64,000 nt of DNA from Mycolicibacterium chubuense NBB4 (GCF_000266905.1 NC_018027.1:2108001-2172000), one strand, 5' to 3'. Counted from the stretch's first letter, positions 40,053 to 50,350 are shown. The notes: a model not told the origin generated them from the sequence alone. Translations and numbers: made by a program.

Positions 40053-40568
40053 GTGCCAGAAGGATCATCATCCAGTGATGTGACGAGAGTCGGTGGCTCG
40101 AAGGATGTTCGGGCCACTTCCCTCGACGAGGTGGACCGGCGGATCCTGACCGCCCTGCACGCCGACGCGCGCATCCCCAACAGTGCATTGGCCGAGCTCG
40201 TGGGGATCGCCGCGTCGACGTGCCACGGCCGGGTGCGGCGTCTGCAGGAGCTCGGCGTGATCCGCGGGTTCTACACCGACATCGATCCGGCGGCCATCGG
40301 CCTGACCCTGCAGGCGATGATCTCCGTCAGCCTGCAAGCCAGTTCACGGGGCAAGATCCGCAACTTCATCGGCCAGATCCGCCGCAAGCCCCAGGTGATG
40401 GATGTGTACTTCCTGGCCGGCGCCGACGACTTCATCTTGCACGTCGCCGCCCGCGACACCGACGATCTGCGGTCCTTCGTGGTGGAGAACCTCAACGCCG
40501 ATGCCGATGTCGCCGGCACCCAGACGTCATTGATCTTCGAGCATCTGCGGGGCGCGTCTCCGTTGTAG
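40053..40568 (+). CDS. aldR: Lrp/AsnC family regulator, AldR-like
   Basis: A 171-residue feast/famine regulator. The N-terminal helix-turn-helix (LDEVDRRILTALHADARIPNSALAELVGIAASTCHGRVRRLQELGVIRGF) is followed by the RAM ligand-binding domain (VMDVYFLAGADDFILHVAARDTDDLRSFVV). The divergent pairing with ald is that of the known mycobacterial AldR (Rv2779c), which controls ald in response to alanine. The N-terminus before the HTH is about 25 residues longer than in many Lrp proteins; the GTG at 40053 is the first in-frame start. Confidence 0.9.
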   Translation: MPEGSSSSDVTRVGGSKDVRATSLDEVDRRILTALHADARIPNSALAELVGIAASTCHGRVRRLQELGVIRGFYTDIDPAAIGLTLQAMISVSLQASSRGKIRNFIGQIRRKPQVMDVYFLAGADDFILHVAARDTDDLRSFVVENLNADADVAGTQTSLIFEHLRGASPL

Positions 40569-40571
40569 AGC

Positions 40572-40937
40572 TCAGGCGGGCGTCAGCGTGACGTTGTGCA
40601 ACGCGATCGCCACGTCCGTCGGCAGGATGTCGACGAAGGTCGGGGCATCGCGCAGGGCATCGCCCTTGGCGATGATGTTGGCGGGAGACGTTCCCGCGCA
40701 GGGGAAGTCGCGGCAGCGGAACCAGAACCCCGGCGGGCTCTGGTAGGGCTGCATGCTGGGCGACTGATCGACGCGGTAGCGCCCCGGCGGAATCGAGGTG
40801 GTCGTCCATCCCTCGCGCGGCTGGGTGCTCACGCCGAACACGCCGTTGCTGCCATAGGGCACCGCGCTCGCGGGCGGCGCTGCCAGGACTCCGCACAGCA
40901 TGGCGCCGGCGGTCACTGCGGGAACCATGCGTCTCAC
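40572..40937 (-). CDS. Small secreted protein with signal peptide
   Basis: A 121-residue exported protein of unknown function. MRRMVPAVTAGAMLCGVLAAPPASA is a Sec signal peptide with predicted cleavage after ASA. The mature part is proline- and tyrosine-rich (IPPGRYRVDQSPSMQPYQSPPGFWFRC) with two cysteines likely disulfide-linked. The GTG at 40937 follows a TACGCT -10 box by 7 nt; an ATG at 40955 is an alternative that would lie upstream of that box. It is convergent with aldR (3-nt gap). Confidence 0.75.
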   Translation of the reverse strand: MRRMVPAVTAGAMLCGVLAAPPASAVPYGSNGVFGVSTQPREGWTTTSIPPGRYRVDQSPSMQPYQSPPGFWFRCRDFPCAGTSPANIIAKGDALRDAPTFVDILPTDVAIALHNVTLTPA

Positions 40938-40944
40938 ATGGTCG

Positions 40945-40950
40945 AGCGTA
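40945..40950 (-). promoter_or_regulatory. -10 box (TACGCT) of secreted-protein gene
   Basis: Ends 7 nt before the GTG at 40937. If it is used, the ATG at 40955 cannot be the start. Confidence 0.4.
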
Positions 40951-41029
40951 GCCATGGCGCTAGGGATCGTCGTCGTCTTCGGGTAAGAGGTGGCGCTGGG
41001 ATCACCTCCACCGCACTCGCGATCGAGGA

Positions 41030-41060
41030 CCTACGTCTCTAGACATCCCAGGTTCGTAGG
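41030..41060. repeat. Short inverted repeat after the IS110 transposase gene
   Basis: CCTACG (41030-41035) and CGTAGG (41055-41060) flank 19 nt; one more A/T pair extends the arms to 7 bp. It may be a weak terminator or mark the right end of the element. Confidence 0.4.
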
Positions 41061-41063
41061 TTG

Positions 41064-42290
41064 TCAAGCCGCTTCGGTGTCGGGGCCTGGTTGGCGGTGA
41101 GCCCAGGCTTTGTGTTCGTCGTAGGCGGTGTGGTGGCGTAGGCAGCCGTGCAGGATGCCGACGAGGCGATTGCCCAGGGCGCGCAGTGCCTGATGGTGGG
41201 TATCTCCGCTGGCGCGGTGTTGGTCGTAGAAGGCGCGGGCGCCGGGACTGCAACTGAGAGCACAGAAGGCCCATTGGTCGATGGCGTCGTAGAGGCGGCG
41301 ATTACGGACGTGGCGGGCCAGGACGGCGCGTTTCTTGCCCGACGCGACGGTCAATGGTGATGTTCCGGCGTAGTTCTTGCGAGACTTGGCGGTGGTGTAT
41401 CGGTTCGGGTCGTCCCCGAACTCACCGAGCACCCGGGCGCCGAGGGTGACACCAACTCCTGGCAGGGAAAGGTAGATGTCGGCGTCCGGGTGTGCCTCAA
41501 AATGGGATCTCAACTCGGCTTCGAGATCGGCGATCTGGCGGTTCAGTTCGGCGATGATCCCGACTGCGGCGCGGGTGGTCGCACCGAACGCGGCGGTGAC
41601 AGCGGCTGGTGCGGCGAGTTGCTCGGTGCGCAACGCCGCTTGAATTTCCAGTGCCCTGGCATCGAGGTTGCGTTGCCGTCCAGCGGCTTTGAGCGCCGAT
41701 CGGATCTTGGAAACGCTTAAGCGAGCAGCGTCGGCCGGGGTGGGGGCACGGCCCAGGATGGCCAGGGCATCTCGGTCGGCCAGAGATTCGAAGGCCTCCA
41801 ACGCAGCCGGGTAGTACTCCCGCAACGCATTGCGCAGCGCATTGGTGTTCCGGTTGCGGCTCCAGATCAGGTTCTGATGCGCCCGCGCCAGCACTTTGAT
41901 CGCCAGCACGTCCGCGGTGTCCCCGGCGATCGGGCGGTGATTGTGCCGGTCGGTGCGCACCAAATCGGCCAGCAGTTTGGCGTCGGCGGCATCAGATTTC
42001 GCGCCCGACACCTGGTGGCGATCGCGGTAGCGGGCCACGGCGAGGGGATTGACTGCGAACACCTCATAACCGGCCGCAGCGAGGGCTTCGACCCATAGAC
42101 CCCGGTCGGTTTCGATGCCGATCACCACCTGGGCGGGTTCGTCCGCATAGCTGGCCACCATTTCGTGAAATCCGCGAATGCCGGCGAGTCCTTCTGGTAA
42201 TCGACGCGACGCGAGCTTGGTCCCGTCGGCGTCCATCAAATGAATATCGTGGTGATCTTCGGCCCAGTCGTCTCCAACGAATATCGTCAA
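41064..42290 (-). CDS. IS110-family transposase (DEDD recombinase)
   Basis: A 408-residue recombinase. The N-terminal RuvC-like DEDD domain has the catalytic aspartate in FVGDDWAEDHHDIHLMD, a Glu in VVIGIETDRGLWVEAL and the Asp pair in GAKSDAADAKLLADLV. The C-terminal Tnp2 domain has the serine-containing SLPGVGVTLGARVLGEFGDD, then KNYAGTSPLTVASGKK. The start codon appears to be TTG at 42290 behind a GGGAGG ribosome site. The frame is intact, so the element may be active. IS110 recombinases use a bridge RNA encoded by the element. Confidence 0.92.
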   Translation of the reverse strand: MTIFVGDDWAEDHHDIHLMDADGTKLASRRLPEGLAGIRGFHEMVASYADEPAQVVIGIETDRGLWVEALAAAGYEVFAVNPLAVARYRDRHQVSGAKSDAADAKLLADLVRTDRHNHRPIAGDTADVLAIKVLARAHQNLIWSRNRNTNALRNALREYYPAALEAFESLADRDALAILGRAPTPADAARLSVSKIRSALKAAGRQRNLDARALEIQAALRTEQLAAPAAVTAAFGATTRAAVGIIAELNRQIADLEAELRSHFEAHPDADIYLSLPGVGVTLGARVLGEFGDDPNRYTTAKSRKNYAGTSPLTVASGKKRAVLARHVRNRRLYDAIDQWAFCALSCSPGARAFYDQHRASGDTHHQALRALGNRLVGILHGCLRHHTAYDEHKAWAHRQPGPDTEAA

Positions 42291-42607
42291 CGCGCCTCCC
42301 TACTTTGGATAAGTTCGACCGCTCGAGCCCAAGGACATCCGGCGGCGACCTAATGGATCAGTGCTCAATCGGCACGACATCCCATGAGCGCTGAAGATGG
42401 CCCTACCAACCAGCCGGGGCACGATCTAAAACTAGGAATTGAACATCACCCCAGAGTCAAATAGTGCTCACCGGCTGGCGGCTCGATAATCAGCCTCCCG
42501 CTCAAGAATCAAGATTCTCAACAGAACACGCTGATCGCGTCCCATTAGGCGCGGCGCCGCTCTGAGGCGCACGCTGCCCTCGGAGTTCCAGAGAGGGTGG
42601 TGATCGC
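42291..42607 (-). ncRNA. IS110 non-coding leader, candidate bridge RNA region
   Basis: No gene is seen in these 317 nt. The stretch from about 42420 to 42540 is markedly AT-richer than the rest of the window. CCAGCCGG (42410-42417) pairs with CCGGCTGG (42471-42478), and inside that GCAC (42419-42422) pairs with GTGC (42464-42467), making a bulged 12-bp stem around a 41-nt loop. AGTGCTCA occurs twice (42360-42367 and 42463-42470). The position upstream of the recombinase gene is where IS110-group bridge RNAs lie. The last 60 nt belong to the flank of the DUF6448 gene. Confidence 0.5.
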
Positions 42608-43141
42608 ATGCCGCCGCACTGCGATTCGATGGACGGCCCGGTGGTCACGGCAGCCCGCAGGGCACTCGAGGCTGCCGACGTCGAGGAGATCCTGCCGTAC
42701 GTTCACGCCGACGCTGAACGAGAAGTCCGGGACGCCTTCCAGCTCACCCTCAAGGCCCGCGGCGCCGGCGACGAGGCGCGCGACGTGGCGGACCGCTGGT
42801 TCTTCGAGACGGTGGTCCGCCTGCACCGCGCGGGAGAGGGCGCGCCCTTCACGGGCCTGACGCCGGCAGGCCGCGACGTCGGACCGGTCATCCCGGTCGC
42901 TGAGCGGGCGTTGGAAACGGAATCGGCCGATGAGGTGGTCGAGCTCCTGTCCGCAACCGTCCGACGAGAAGCAACGCAGCGCCACGAGCACGCGATGGAA
43001 CTCAAGCGGCACGCCACCGAGGGCGTCGCCGAAGCCAGGGAGTACGTCGAGGCGATGCTCGGTTTCCAGGTGTGGGCACATGGCCTCTACCAGAAGACGA
43101 TGGCGGATCCGCACGCTCATTCGGGCACCCGCAACGACTGA
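42608..43141 (+). CDS. DUF6448 family protein
   Basis: A 177-residue soluble helical protein of unknown function. MPPHCDSMDGPVVTAARRALE is the typical family start, with His and Cys near the N-terminus that could bind metal. MELKRHATEGVAEAREYVEAMLGFQVWAHGLYQ forms the C-terminal helices. A GAGAGGGTGG ribosome site precedes the ATG. It is flanked by the IS110 element, and I know of no counterpart at this locus in M. tuberculosis, so it may be accessory. Co-directional with dapB (37-nt gap). Confidence 0.75.
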   Translation: MPPHCDSMDGPVVTAARRALEAADVEEILPYVHADAEREVRDAFQLTLKARGAGDEARDVADRWFFETVVRLHRAGEGAPFTGLTPAGRDVGPVIPVAERALETESADEVVELLSATVRREATQRHEHAMELKRHATEGVAEAREYVEAMLGFQVWAHGLYQKTMADPHAHSGTRND

Positions 43142-43166
43142 GAATTCGGCGGGGGCGCCGGAACGT

Positions 43167-44376
<1,210 letters not shown>

Positions 44377-44380
<4 letters not shown>

Positions 44381-44832
44381 GCGCAACGCTGCTCGTCGTC
44401 CACCACACGCCGTCTCCGGCGACCCGCGAACTCCTCGAGGCGGTGCTGGCCGGCGCCAACGATCCCGAGATCGGCGGGGTGGCGGTCAAAGCCGTCCCCG
44501 CGCTCGCCGGAACCGTCCCGGACATGCTCGACGCGGACGGCTACCTGTTCGGCACGACCGCGAACTTCGGCTACATGTCGGGGGCGCTCAAGCACTTCTT
44601 CGACACCGTCTACTACCCGAGTCTCGACCACGTCGCCGGCCGTCCCTACGGGCTGTGGGTGCACGGCAACAACGACATCGTCGGTGCCGTCAACTCCGTC
44701 GAGAGGCTCGCGACCGGCCTGGCCCTCACCAAGGCCGCCGACACGCTCGAAGTCACCGGCGCTGTCGATGCCGCCGTTCGGGAGCGCGGCTATGAGCTGG
44801 GCGGCACACTGGCTGCGACGTTGATGGATTGA
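44377..44832 (+). CDS. Flavodoxin / NADPH-dependent FMN reductase-like protein
   Basis: A 151-residue flavodoxin-fold protein. LLVVHHTPSPATRELLEAVLAGA is the phosphate-binding start, and GYLFGTTANFGYMSGALKHFFDTVYY is the flavin-contact region typical of the NADPH-FMN reductase group. VHGNNDIVGAVNSVERL follows. Probably a redox protein of unknown partner. Follows the membrane-protein gene with a 4-nt overlap. Corresponds to Rv2771c. Confidence 0.82.
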
Positions 44833-44843
44833 CGGAGGTCTGA

Positions 44844-45308
44844 ATGGGTATCGCCGACATCGCCCTTGCCGGTGCACCGATCGCGGGCGGCGCACTGCTC
44901 GGTGTGGCCGCCGGCAACCTGAAACCGCCCGACGTCCGCGGCGTCATCGCCAAGGACCTGGACCTGCTCGACCGCCTCCCGGAAAGTCAGGTCCAGCGGC
45001 GCGCCGAACTGGAGCGTGTCGTCGAGATGCGCATCGACGATCTCATCGCCGCCTTCCACAAGAACCGTGAGCTGCGCGCGATGGCGGCGTCCTATCAGGG
45101 CAACTGGCGCGACATCGTCGTGTTCATCTGCGCGGTGCTGTTCACCATCGTCTGGTGGAACATCGACCACCACCGCGCCAACTGGGTGGTGCTGTTCGTC
45201 GTGCTGATCGTGCTGTCGATCCTGGCCGGGGTGTACGCGGCGCGCGGCATCGCCCGCGGCGTGCGGACCTATGCGCACTCCCGCGGTCGCCGGGCCCGCC
45301 GTCAGTAG
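44844..45308 (+). CDS. Conserved membrane protein, two TM helices
   Basis: A 154-residue protein. A hydrophobic N-terminus (ALAGAPIAGGALLGVAAG) is followed by a charged helical stretch (about residues 35-80) and two adjacent membrane helices (IVVFICAVLFTIVWW and WVVLFVVLIVLSILAGVYAA), then a basic tail RGRRARRQ. Function unknown. It lies 11 nt after the flavodoxin-like gene and its end overlaps the convergent CitE-like gene by 7 nt. Confidence 0.72.
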   Translation: MGIADIALAGAPIAGGALLGVAAGNLKPPDVRGVIAKDLDLLDRLPESQVQRRAELERVVEMRIDDLIAAFHKNRELRAMAASYQGNWRDIVVFICAVLFTIVWWNIDHHRANWVVLFVVLIVLSILAGVYAARGIARGVRTYAHSRGRRARRQ

Positions 45309-46222
45309 TGGTAGGTGTCCGACGGCGCCGGGATGTGCACGGGGTCGTCGACGTCGTCGAACTCCGAGGGCTCGATCCCGTACGCCCGCGCCAGGTCCAG
45401 GATCTTGTTGGCGCGCGCGATACGCGGTAGGTCGGAGCCGTTGCGGATCTCGCCGCCGTCGCGCTCGTACTCGACGAAAAACTCCTTTGCCCAGGCGATC
45501 TCCTCCACCGATGGGGAAAGTCCCTCGTTGATGGTGGGGCACTGGTCGGGGGTGAGGCAGATCTTGCCGGTCATGCCGAACTCGGCTGAGACGGCGGTGG
45601 CCTCGCTGAGCCGCAACGCACTCGAGCCGACCGTCGGACCGTCGATGGCGCTGGGAAGGTGGGCGGCCTTCGCCGCGATCGTGAACCGCGAGCGCGCGTA
45701 GGCCAGGGTCATCGGGCTGTCGCCGAACCCGGTGTCCCGCCGGAAGTCGCCGATGCCGAACGCCAGCCGGAAGGTGCCCTTGGCCGCGGCGATCTCGGTG
45801 ATGCGCTCCAGGCCGCGGGCGGTCTCGACCAGCGCGACGATCGGCACGCCCGGCAGCCTCTTGGCGGTCTCGGTGACGTGGTCGACGGACTCGACCATCG
45901 CGAGCATCACCCCGCCGACCGAGGTGCCGGTGAGCATCTCGAGGTCGCCGGCCCACCACTCGGTGCCGAATCCGTTGACCCGCACCCAGTCGGTGTTGCC
46001 CTCGGCGAGCCAGCGTGTGACATTCGCCCGGGCGACCGCCTTGTCCTTCGGCGCCACGGCATCCTCGATGTCGAGGACCACGATGTCGGCCCGGGAATGC
46101 GTGGCCGGCCCGAAGCGCTCGTACTGGGCACCGTTGACCAGAAGCCAGCTGCGCGCCAGTACGGGGTCGATCCGGGTGCCGCGCTCGCCGGTCGGCGATT
46201 CGGTGAAATTCTGGTCGTACAC
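45302..46222 (-). CDS. HpcH/HpaI aldolase, citrate lyase beta-like (CitE)
   Basis: A 306-residue TIM-barrel lyase family protein. RSWLLVNGAQYERF, DIVVLDIEDAVAPKDKAVAR, VRVNGFGTEWWAGDLEML and IVALVETARGLERI supply the usual CitE metal and CoA residues (Asp, Glu, Arg). LTPDQCPTINEGLSPSVEEI is the C-terminal signature. Homologues cleave malyl- or citramalyl-CoA; the substrate here is unknown. The GTG at 46222 lies 7 nt after a TAGTCT box and 5 nt after the upstream hydrolase gene. Confidence 0.85.
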   Translation of the reverse strand: MYDQNFTESPTGERGTRIDPVLARSWLLVNGAQYERFGPATHSRADIVVLDIEDAVAPKDKAVARANVTRWLAEGNTDWVRVNGFGTEWWAGDLEMLTGTSVGGVMLAMVESVDHVTETAKRLPGVPIVALVETARGLERITEIAAAKGTFRLAFGIGDFRRDTGFGDSPMTLAYARSRFTIAAKAAHLPSAIDGPTVGSSALRLSEATAVSAEFGMTGKICLTPDQCPTINEGLSPSVEEIAWAKEFFVEYERDGGEIRNGSDLPRIARANKILDLARAYGIEPSEFDDVDDPVHIPAPSDTYHY

Positions 46223-46227
46223 GCCGC

Positions 46228-46965
46228 TCAGACTAGGTGGGAGGCGAAGAACGATTTCATCGCCTCCCAGTGCCTGCGCGAGGCGGCCTCGTCATAGGGC
46301 TCGTTGTCGGGCACCGCGAAACCGTGGAAAGCGTCGTACCACTCGATGGTGTGCTCGACGCCGGCCGCGGTGAGCGCCTTGTCCAGCCTCTCGCCGTCTG
46401 CGGCGGTGAACGAGCGGTCGCTTCTGGCGGCGCCGACATAGATCGCCGCCTGCATCCTGTCGGCCAGAAGGTGCGGGCTGTCGTCGTCGTCGGTCGCCAG
46501 ACCGCCGCCGTGGAACGACATCGCGGCCGCCACTCGCTCGGGGACGCGGCCGGCCAGCACCAGCGACGTGCGGCCGCCCATGCAGTACCCGGTGGTTCCG
46601 AAGGACTCGCCGCGGACCTCGGGGCGCGAGGCGAGGTAGTCGAAGAACGCCCGCGCGTCGGCCGCCATGATCTCGGGGGTCACCTTGGAGATCATCGAGA
46701 ACAGCCGCCTGCGCTCGGCTTCGTCGGAGAACACCGTGGCCATCGTGAACGGCGCCCAGTCGCCGTCGCGGTAGTACACGTCGGGCACCAGGACCGCGTA
46801 GCCGTAACCGGCGAGCCGGTCGGCCATCGCGCGGAACGTCGGCCGCGCCCCGCCCGCGTCGGGGTACATGATGATGCCCGGCCAGGGACCGTCGCCGTCG
46901 GGTGTGTGCAGAGAGACGGGACAGGAGCCGTCGGCGGTCGTGACGGTGTCGGTGATCCTCGGCAT
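46228..46965 (-). CDS. Dienelactone hydrolase family protein
   Basis: Alpha/beta hydrolase of 245 residues. GIIMYPDAGGARPTFRAMADRLAGYGYAVLVPDVYYR and nucleophile elbow GYCMGG (Cys in place of Ser, the hallmark of dienelactone hydrolases) are present, with His in DAFHGFAVPD. The ATG at 46965 begins MPRITDTVTT; a longer open frame into thyA is a shadow. Divergent from thyA. Corresponds to Rv2765. Confidence 0.87.
   Translation of the reverse strand: MPRITDTVTTADGSCPVSLHTPDGDGPWPGIIMYPDAGGARPTFRAMADRLAGYGYAVLVPDVYYRDGDWAPFTMATVFSDEAERRRLFSMISKVTPEIMAADARAFFDYLASRPEVRGESFGTTGYCMGGRTSLVLAGRVPERVAAAMSFHGGGLATDDDDSPHLLADRMQAAIYVGAARSDRSFTAADGERLDKALTAAGVEHTIEWYDAFHGFAVPDNEPYDEAASRRHWEAMKSFFASHLV
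46230..46235 (-). promoter_or_regulatory. -10 box (TAGTCT) of CitE-like gene
   Basis: Lies within the last codons of the upstream hydrolase gene and ends 7 nt before the GTG at 46222, so CitE can be made from a leaderless internal transcript. Confidence 0.4.
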
Positions 46966-46995
46966 GGGTTCCGTTCTACTCCGCCCGGCTGGACG

Positions 46996-47001
46996 TAAGC
47001 T
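46996..47001 (+). promoter_or_regulatory. -10 box (TAAGCT) of thyA
   Basis: Ends 6 nt before the GTG at 47008, predicting a leaderless thyA-dfrA transcript. Confidence 0.5.
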
Positions 47002-47007
47002 AGGCGC

Positions 47008-47808
47008 GTGCCGATCCCCACGCCGTACGAGGACCTGCTCCGCCTGGTGCTCGATACCGGCACCCCGAAGTCCGACCGCACCGGCACCGGCACCCGCAGC
47101 GTCTTCGGCCATCAGATGCGCTACGACCTCGGCGCGGGGTTTCCGCTGATCACCACGAAGAAGGTGCACACCAAGTCGATCGTCTACGAGCTGCTGTGGT
47201 TTCTGCGCGGCGACTCCAACGTCCGGTGGCTGCAAGACCACGGGGTCACCATCTGGGACGAATGGGCCTCTCCGACAGGAGATCTCGGCCCGGTGTACGG
47301 CGTGCAATGGCGCGCGTGGCCGACGCCGTCGGGTGAGCACATCGACCAGATCAGCGCGGCGCTGGATTTGCTGCGCTCCGACCCCGATTCGCGCCGCAAC
47401 ATCGTCTCGGCGTGGAACGTGGGCGAGATCCCGCAGATGGCGCTGCCGCCGTGCCACGCGTTCTTCCAGTTCTACGTGGCCGACGGGCGGCTGTCCTGCC
47501 AGCTCTACCAGCGCAGCGCCGACCTGTTCCTGGGAGTGCCGTTCAACATCGCCAGTTACGCACTGCTCACGCACATGATGGCCGCGCAGGCCGGGCTCGA
47601 GGTGGGCGAGTTCATCTGGACCGGCGGCGACTGTCACATCTACGACAACCATGTCGAGCAGGTCGCCGAACAGCTGTCCCGGGAGCCTCGGCATTACCCG
47701 GAACTCGTTCTGGCGCACCGCGATTCGATCTTCGACTACACCTATGAGGACATCGTCATCAAGAACTACGATCCGCACCCGGCGATCAAAGCCCCGGTGG
47801 CGGTATGA
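47008..47808 (+). CDS. thyA: Thymidylate synthase ThyA
   Basis: Methylates dUMP with methylene-tetrahydrofolate, giving dTMP and dihydrofolate. The 266-residue enzyme shows [62 protein letters not shown] with the catalytic cysteine, and the folate/dUMP residues in [20 protein letters not shown] and GDCHIYDNH. dfrA follows after 22 nt to recycle dihydrofolate. Confidence 0.97.
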   Translation: MPIPTPYEDLLRLVLDTGTPKSDRTGTGTRSVFGHQMRYDLGAGFPLITTKKVHTKSIVYELLWFLRGDSNVRWLQDHGVTIWDEWASPTGDLGPVYGVQWRAWPTPSGEHIDQISAALDLLRSDPDSRRNIVSAWNVGEIPQMALPPCHAFFQFYVADGRLSCQLYQRSADLFLGVPFNIASYALLTHMMAAQAGLEVGEFIWTGGDCHIYDNHVEQVAEQLSREPRHYPELVLAHRDSIFDYTYEDIVIKNYDPHPAIKAPVAV

Positions 47809-47830
47809 GGACTGCTTGCAGGTCCGAATC

Positions 47831-48325
47831 GTGAGTCTCACGCAGCGTCAACTGAATCTGATCTGGGCGCAGTCCTCCTCGGGCGTCATCGGACGCGGCA
47901 ACGGCATTCCCTGGCAGGTGCCCGAGGACATGGCCCGCTTCAAGGAACTCACGATGGGCCACACCGTGATCATGGGCCGAAGGACCTGGGAGTCGCTGCC
48001 CGAGAAGTTCCGGCCGCTGCCGGGCCGCAGAAATGTCGTAGTGACCCGGCAAGCTGACTACATGGCGGACGGGGCGGAAGTGGTCGCCTCCCTGGAGGAG
48101 GCGCCGGACGGCGACGCGTGGGTGATCGGCGGCTCGCAGATCTACCGGCTGGCGATGCCGCTGGCCACGCGGTGCGAGGTGACCGAGGTCGACGTCGACC
48201 TGCGCAGGGAGGACGACGACGCGCTGGCGCCCGTTCTCGACGAGTCATGGGTCGGCACCGAGGGCGAGTGGCGGGACAGTAGGTCGGGGCTGCGCTACCG
48301 GTTCTACAGCTACCTGAGGACATGA
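47831..48325 (+). CDS. dfrA: Dihydrofolate reductase
   Basis: NADPH-dependent reduction of dihydrofolate; the target of trimethoprim-type inhibitors. The 164-residue enzyme has [59 protein letters not shown] and [15 protein letters not shown]. The GTG at 47831 gives [12 protein letters not shown], about five residues longer than in M. tuberculosis. ATGA overlap with the next gene. Confidence 0.95.
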   Translation: MSLTQRQLNLIWAQSSSGVIGRGNGIPWQVPEDMARFKELTMGHTVIMGRRTWESLPEKFRPLPGRRNVVVTRQADYMADGAEVVASLEEAPDGDAWVIGGSQIYRLAMPLATRCEVTEVDVDLRREDDDALAPVLDESWVGTEGEWRDSRSGLRYRFYSYLRT

Positions 48326-49533
48326 GGCTGCGCGCTGCGCACGCGCGAAGGGTCGCGGTGGCGGCGCAGGGATTTCACGAGCCGAGACCCGCCGGCGCGG
48401 TCACGCGCGCGCATCTGCGTCGACTGATCTCCAGAATCCAGGTGCTGCAACTGGATTCGGTCTCGGTGTCGGTACGTGCCCACTACGCTCCGGTGTTCAG
48501 TCGGCTGGGTCCCTACGACCGGGAACTCGTCGACCGCGCGGCCTGGAGCCACTCGGCCCGCTCGCCGCGCCTGCTCGTCGAGTACTGGGCCCACGAGGCG
48601 GCGTTGATGGCCGTCGACGACTGGCCGCTGCTGCGCTGGCGGATGCGCGAGTACCGGCACGGCCGGTGGGGCACCGAGATCGTCAAGCGCAACGCCAAGC
48701 TCGCCGAGGACATCGTCGCTGCGGTCGCCGAACTCGGCGCGGTGACGGCGGGTCAGATCGAGGCCCACCTGGAATCCGGACCGCGGGGTCCCAAGGGGCC
48801 GTGGTGGGACCGCAGCGACACCAAGTGGGTGGCGGAGGCTCTGTGGTCGTCGGGGGTCCTGACGACGGCGACCCGGGTCGGGTTCGCGCGCCACTACGAC
48901 CTCACCGAGCGGGTGCTGCCGGCCGAGGTGGTGGACCGGCAGGTGGACGAGGCGCACGCGGTCCGCGAACTGACGCTGCGGGCCGCGACCGCACTGGGTA
49001 TCGCCACCGAGGCCGACCTCCGCGACTACTTCCGGCTGACCGCCCGCCAGGTAAAGCCGGCGATCGCCGCGCTGCTGGCGGACGGTGAACTCGAGGCCGT
49101 CGAGGTCGACGGCTGGGCCGCCCCGGCGTACCTGCGCGCCGGACAACCCGTGCCACGGCGCGACCGGGGCACCGCACTGCTGTGTCCGTTCGACCCGCTG
49201 ATCTTCTTCCGGCCCAGGGTGGAGCGAGTGTTCGACTTCCACTACCGCATCGAGATCTACACCCCGGCCCACAAACGCCAATTCGGCTACTACGTCTGGC
49301 CTTTCCTGCTCGACGGGCAGCTCGTGGGCCGCGTCGACCTCAAAGCGGACCGGGTCGCCGACACGCTGCACGTGGTCGGCGCGTTCGCCGAGTCCGACCA
49401 CCAGCCGGCGCGCATCGCCGAGCCGCTGGCCGCCGAGTTGCGCGCGATGGCGGGGTGGTTGGGGCTCTCGGACGTCACGGTGGGGGAGCGGGGAGATCTG
49501 CGACATGACCTGGCCAAGGCGCTGCTGCGCTGA
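48322..49533 (+). CDS. YcaQ/AlkZ-type winged-helix DNA glycosylase family protein
   Basis: A 403-residue member of the HTH_42 (DUF1006) family. YcaQ and AlkZ proteins unhook interstrand DNA crosslinks. The catalytic QxD motif is visible as VLQLDSVSV near residue 38. Three winged-helix repeats follow ([42 protein letters not shown]), with [29 protein letters not shown] as the C-terminal beta domain. Co-translated with dfrA, which links repair with thymidylate supply only by position. Confidence 0.83.
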   Translation: MRLRAAHARRVAVAAQGFHEPRPAGAVTRAHLRRLISRIQVLQLDSVSVSVRAHYAPVFSRLGPYDRELVDRAAWSHSARSPRLLVEYWAHEAALMAVDDWPLLRWRMREYRHGRWGTEIVKRNAKLAEDIVAAVAELGAVTAGQIEAHLESGPRGPKGPWWDRSDTKWVAEALWSSGVLTTATRVGFARHYDLTERVLPAEVVDRQVDEAHAVRELTLRAATALGIATEADLRDYFRLTARQVKPAIAALLADGELEAVEVDGWAAPAYLRAGQPVPRRDRGTALLCPFDPLIFFRPRVERVFDFHYRIEIYTPAHKRQFGYYVWPFLLDGQLVGRVDLKADRVADTLHVVGAFAESDHQPARIAEPLAAELRAMAGWLGLSDVTVGERGDLRHDLAKALLR

Positions 49534-49549
49534 CACGGCGAGCGCGCAC

Positions 49550-49555
49550 TAAGGT
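49550..49555 (+). promoter_or_regulatory. -10 box (TAAGGT) of thyX
   Basis: Ends 6 nt before the GTG at 49562, predicting a leaderless mRNA. Confidence 0.5.
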
Positions 49556-49561
49556 GAGCGC

Positions 49562-50314
49562 GTGGCCGAGATCGCACCGCTGCGGGTGCAGCTGATCGCC
49601 AAGACCGAGTTCTCGGCGCCCGGGGACGTCCCGTGGAGCACCGACGCCGGCGGCGGCGCCGCGCTGGTCGAGTTCGCCGGACGCGCCTGCTACCAGAGCT
49701 GGTCCAAGCCCAACCCCCGTACCGCCACCAACGCCTCCTATGTCCGGCACATCATCGACGTCGGCCACTTCTCGGTGCTCGAGCACGCGTCGGTGTCCTT
49801 CTACATCACCGGGATCTCCCGGTCCTGCACCCACGAGCTGATCCGGCACCGTCACTTCTCGTACTCACAGCTGTCGCAGCGCTATGTGCCCGAGCACGAC
49901 TCGCAGGTGGTCGTGCCGCCCGGCATCGAGGATGACCCGGAACTGCAGGAGATCTTCACCGCCGCGGCCGACGCGAGCCGTGCGGCCTACACCGAACTGC
50001 TCGCCGGGCTCGAGGCGAAGCTCGCCGACCGGGGCAGCGCCACGCTGCGCCGCAAACAGGCACGCCAGGCGGCGCGCGCAGTCCTGCCGAACGCGACCGA
50101 GACCCGCATCGTCGTCACCGGGAATTACCGGGCATGGCGGCACTTCATCGCGATGCGGGCCAGCGAACACGCCGACATGGAGATCCGGCGGCTGGCGATC
50201 GAATGCCTCCGTCAGCTCGTCGCCGTCGCCCCGCAGGTGTTCTCCGACTTCGAGATCACGGTGCTCGCCGACGGGACCGAGGTCGCGACCAGCCCCTTGG
50301 CGACCGAGGTCTGA
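49562..50314 (+). CDS. thyX: Flavin-dependent thymidylate synthase ThyX
   Basis: FAD-dependent synthase that makes dTMP with direct release of tetrahydrofolate. The 250-residue protein has the ThyX motif [14 protein letters not shown] (RHRX7S), [19 protein letters not shown] and [22 protein letters not shown]. Its presence 1.7 kb from thyA gives two thymidylate routes, as in other mycobacteria. Normal length. Confidence 0.96.
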   Translation: MAEIAPLRVQLIAKTEFSAPGDVPWSTDAGGGAALVEFAGRACYQSWSKPNPRTATNASYVRHIIDVGHFSVLEHASVSFYITGISRSCTHELIRHRHFSYSQLSQRYVPEHDSQVVVPPGIEDDPELQEIFTAAADASRAAYTELLAGLEAKLADRGSATLRRKQARQAARAVLPNATETRIVVTGNYRAWRHFIAMRASEHADMEIRRLAIECLRQLVAVAPQVFSDFEITVLADGTEVATSPLATEV

Positions 50315-50350
50315 GCCGAAAGGCATTCGTGGAGCCGGTGGCCGACCGGG

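Larger units (their letters stand above)
41030..42545 (-). mobile_element. IS110-family insertion sequence (ends approximate)
   Basis: One transposase gene with an AT-rich non-coding leader of about 250 nt, inserted between the secreted-protein gene and the DUF6448 gene. IS110 elements lack long terminal inverted repeats and usually make no clear target duplication, so the ends cannot be fixed by eye. The outer limits here are the inverted repeat after the transposase gene (41030-41060) and the end of the AT-rich leader near 42545. Confidence 0.75.

Noticed and set aside
42501..42520. AGAATC-aa-GATTCT considered as a terminal inverted repeat of the IS element
   Set aside because: No matching copy exists near the other end of the element, and IS110 elements usually lack long terminal repeats.
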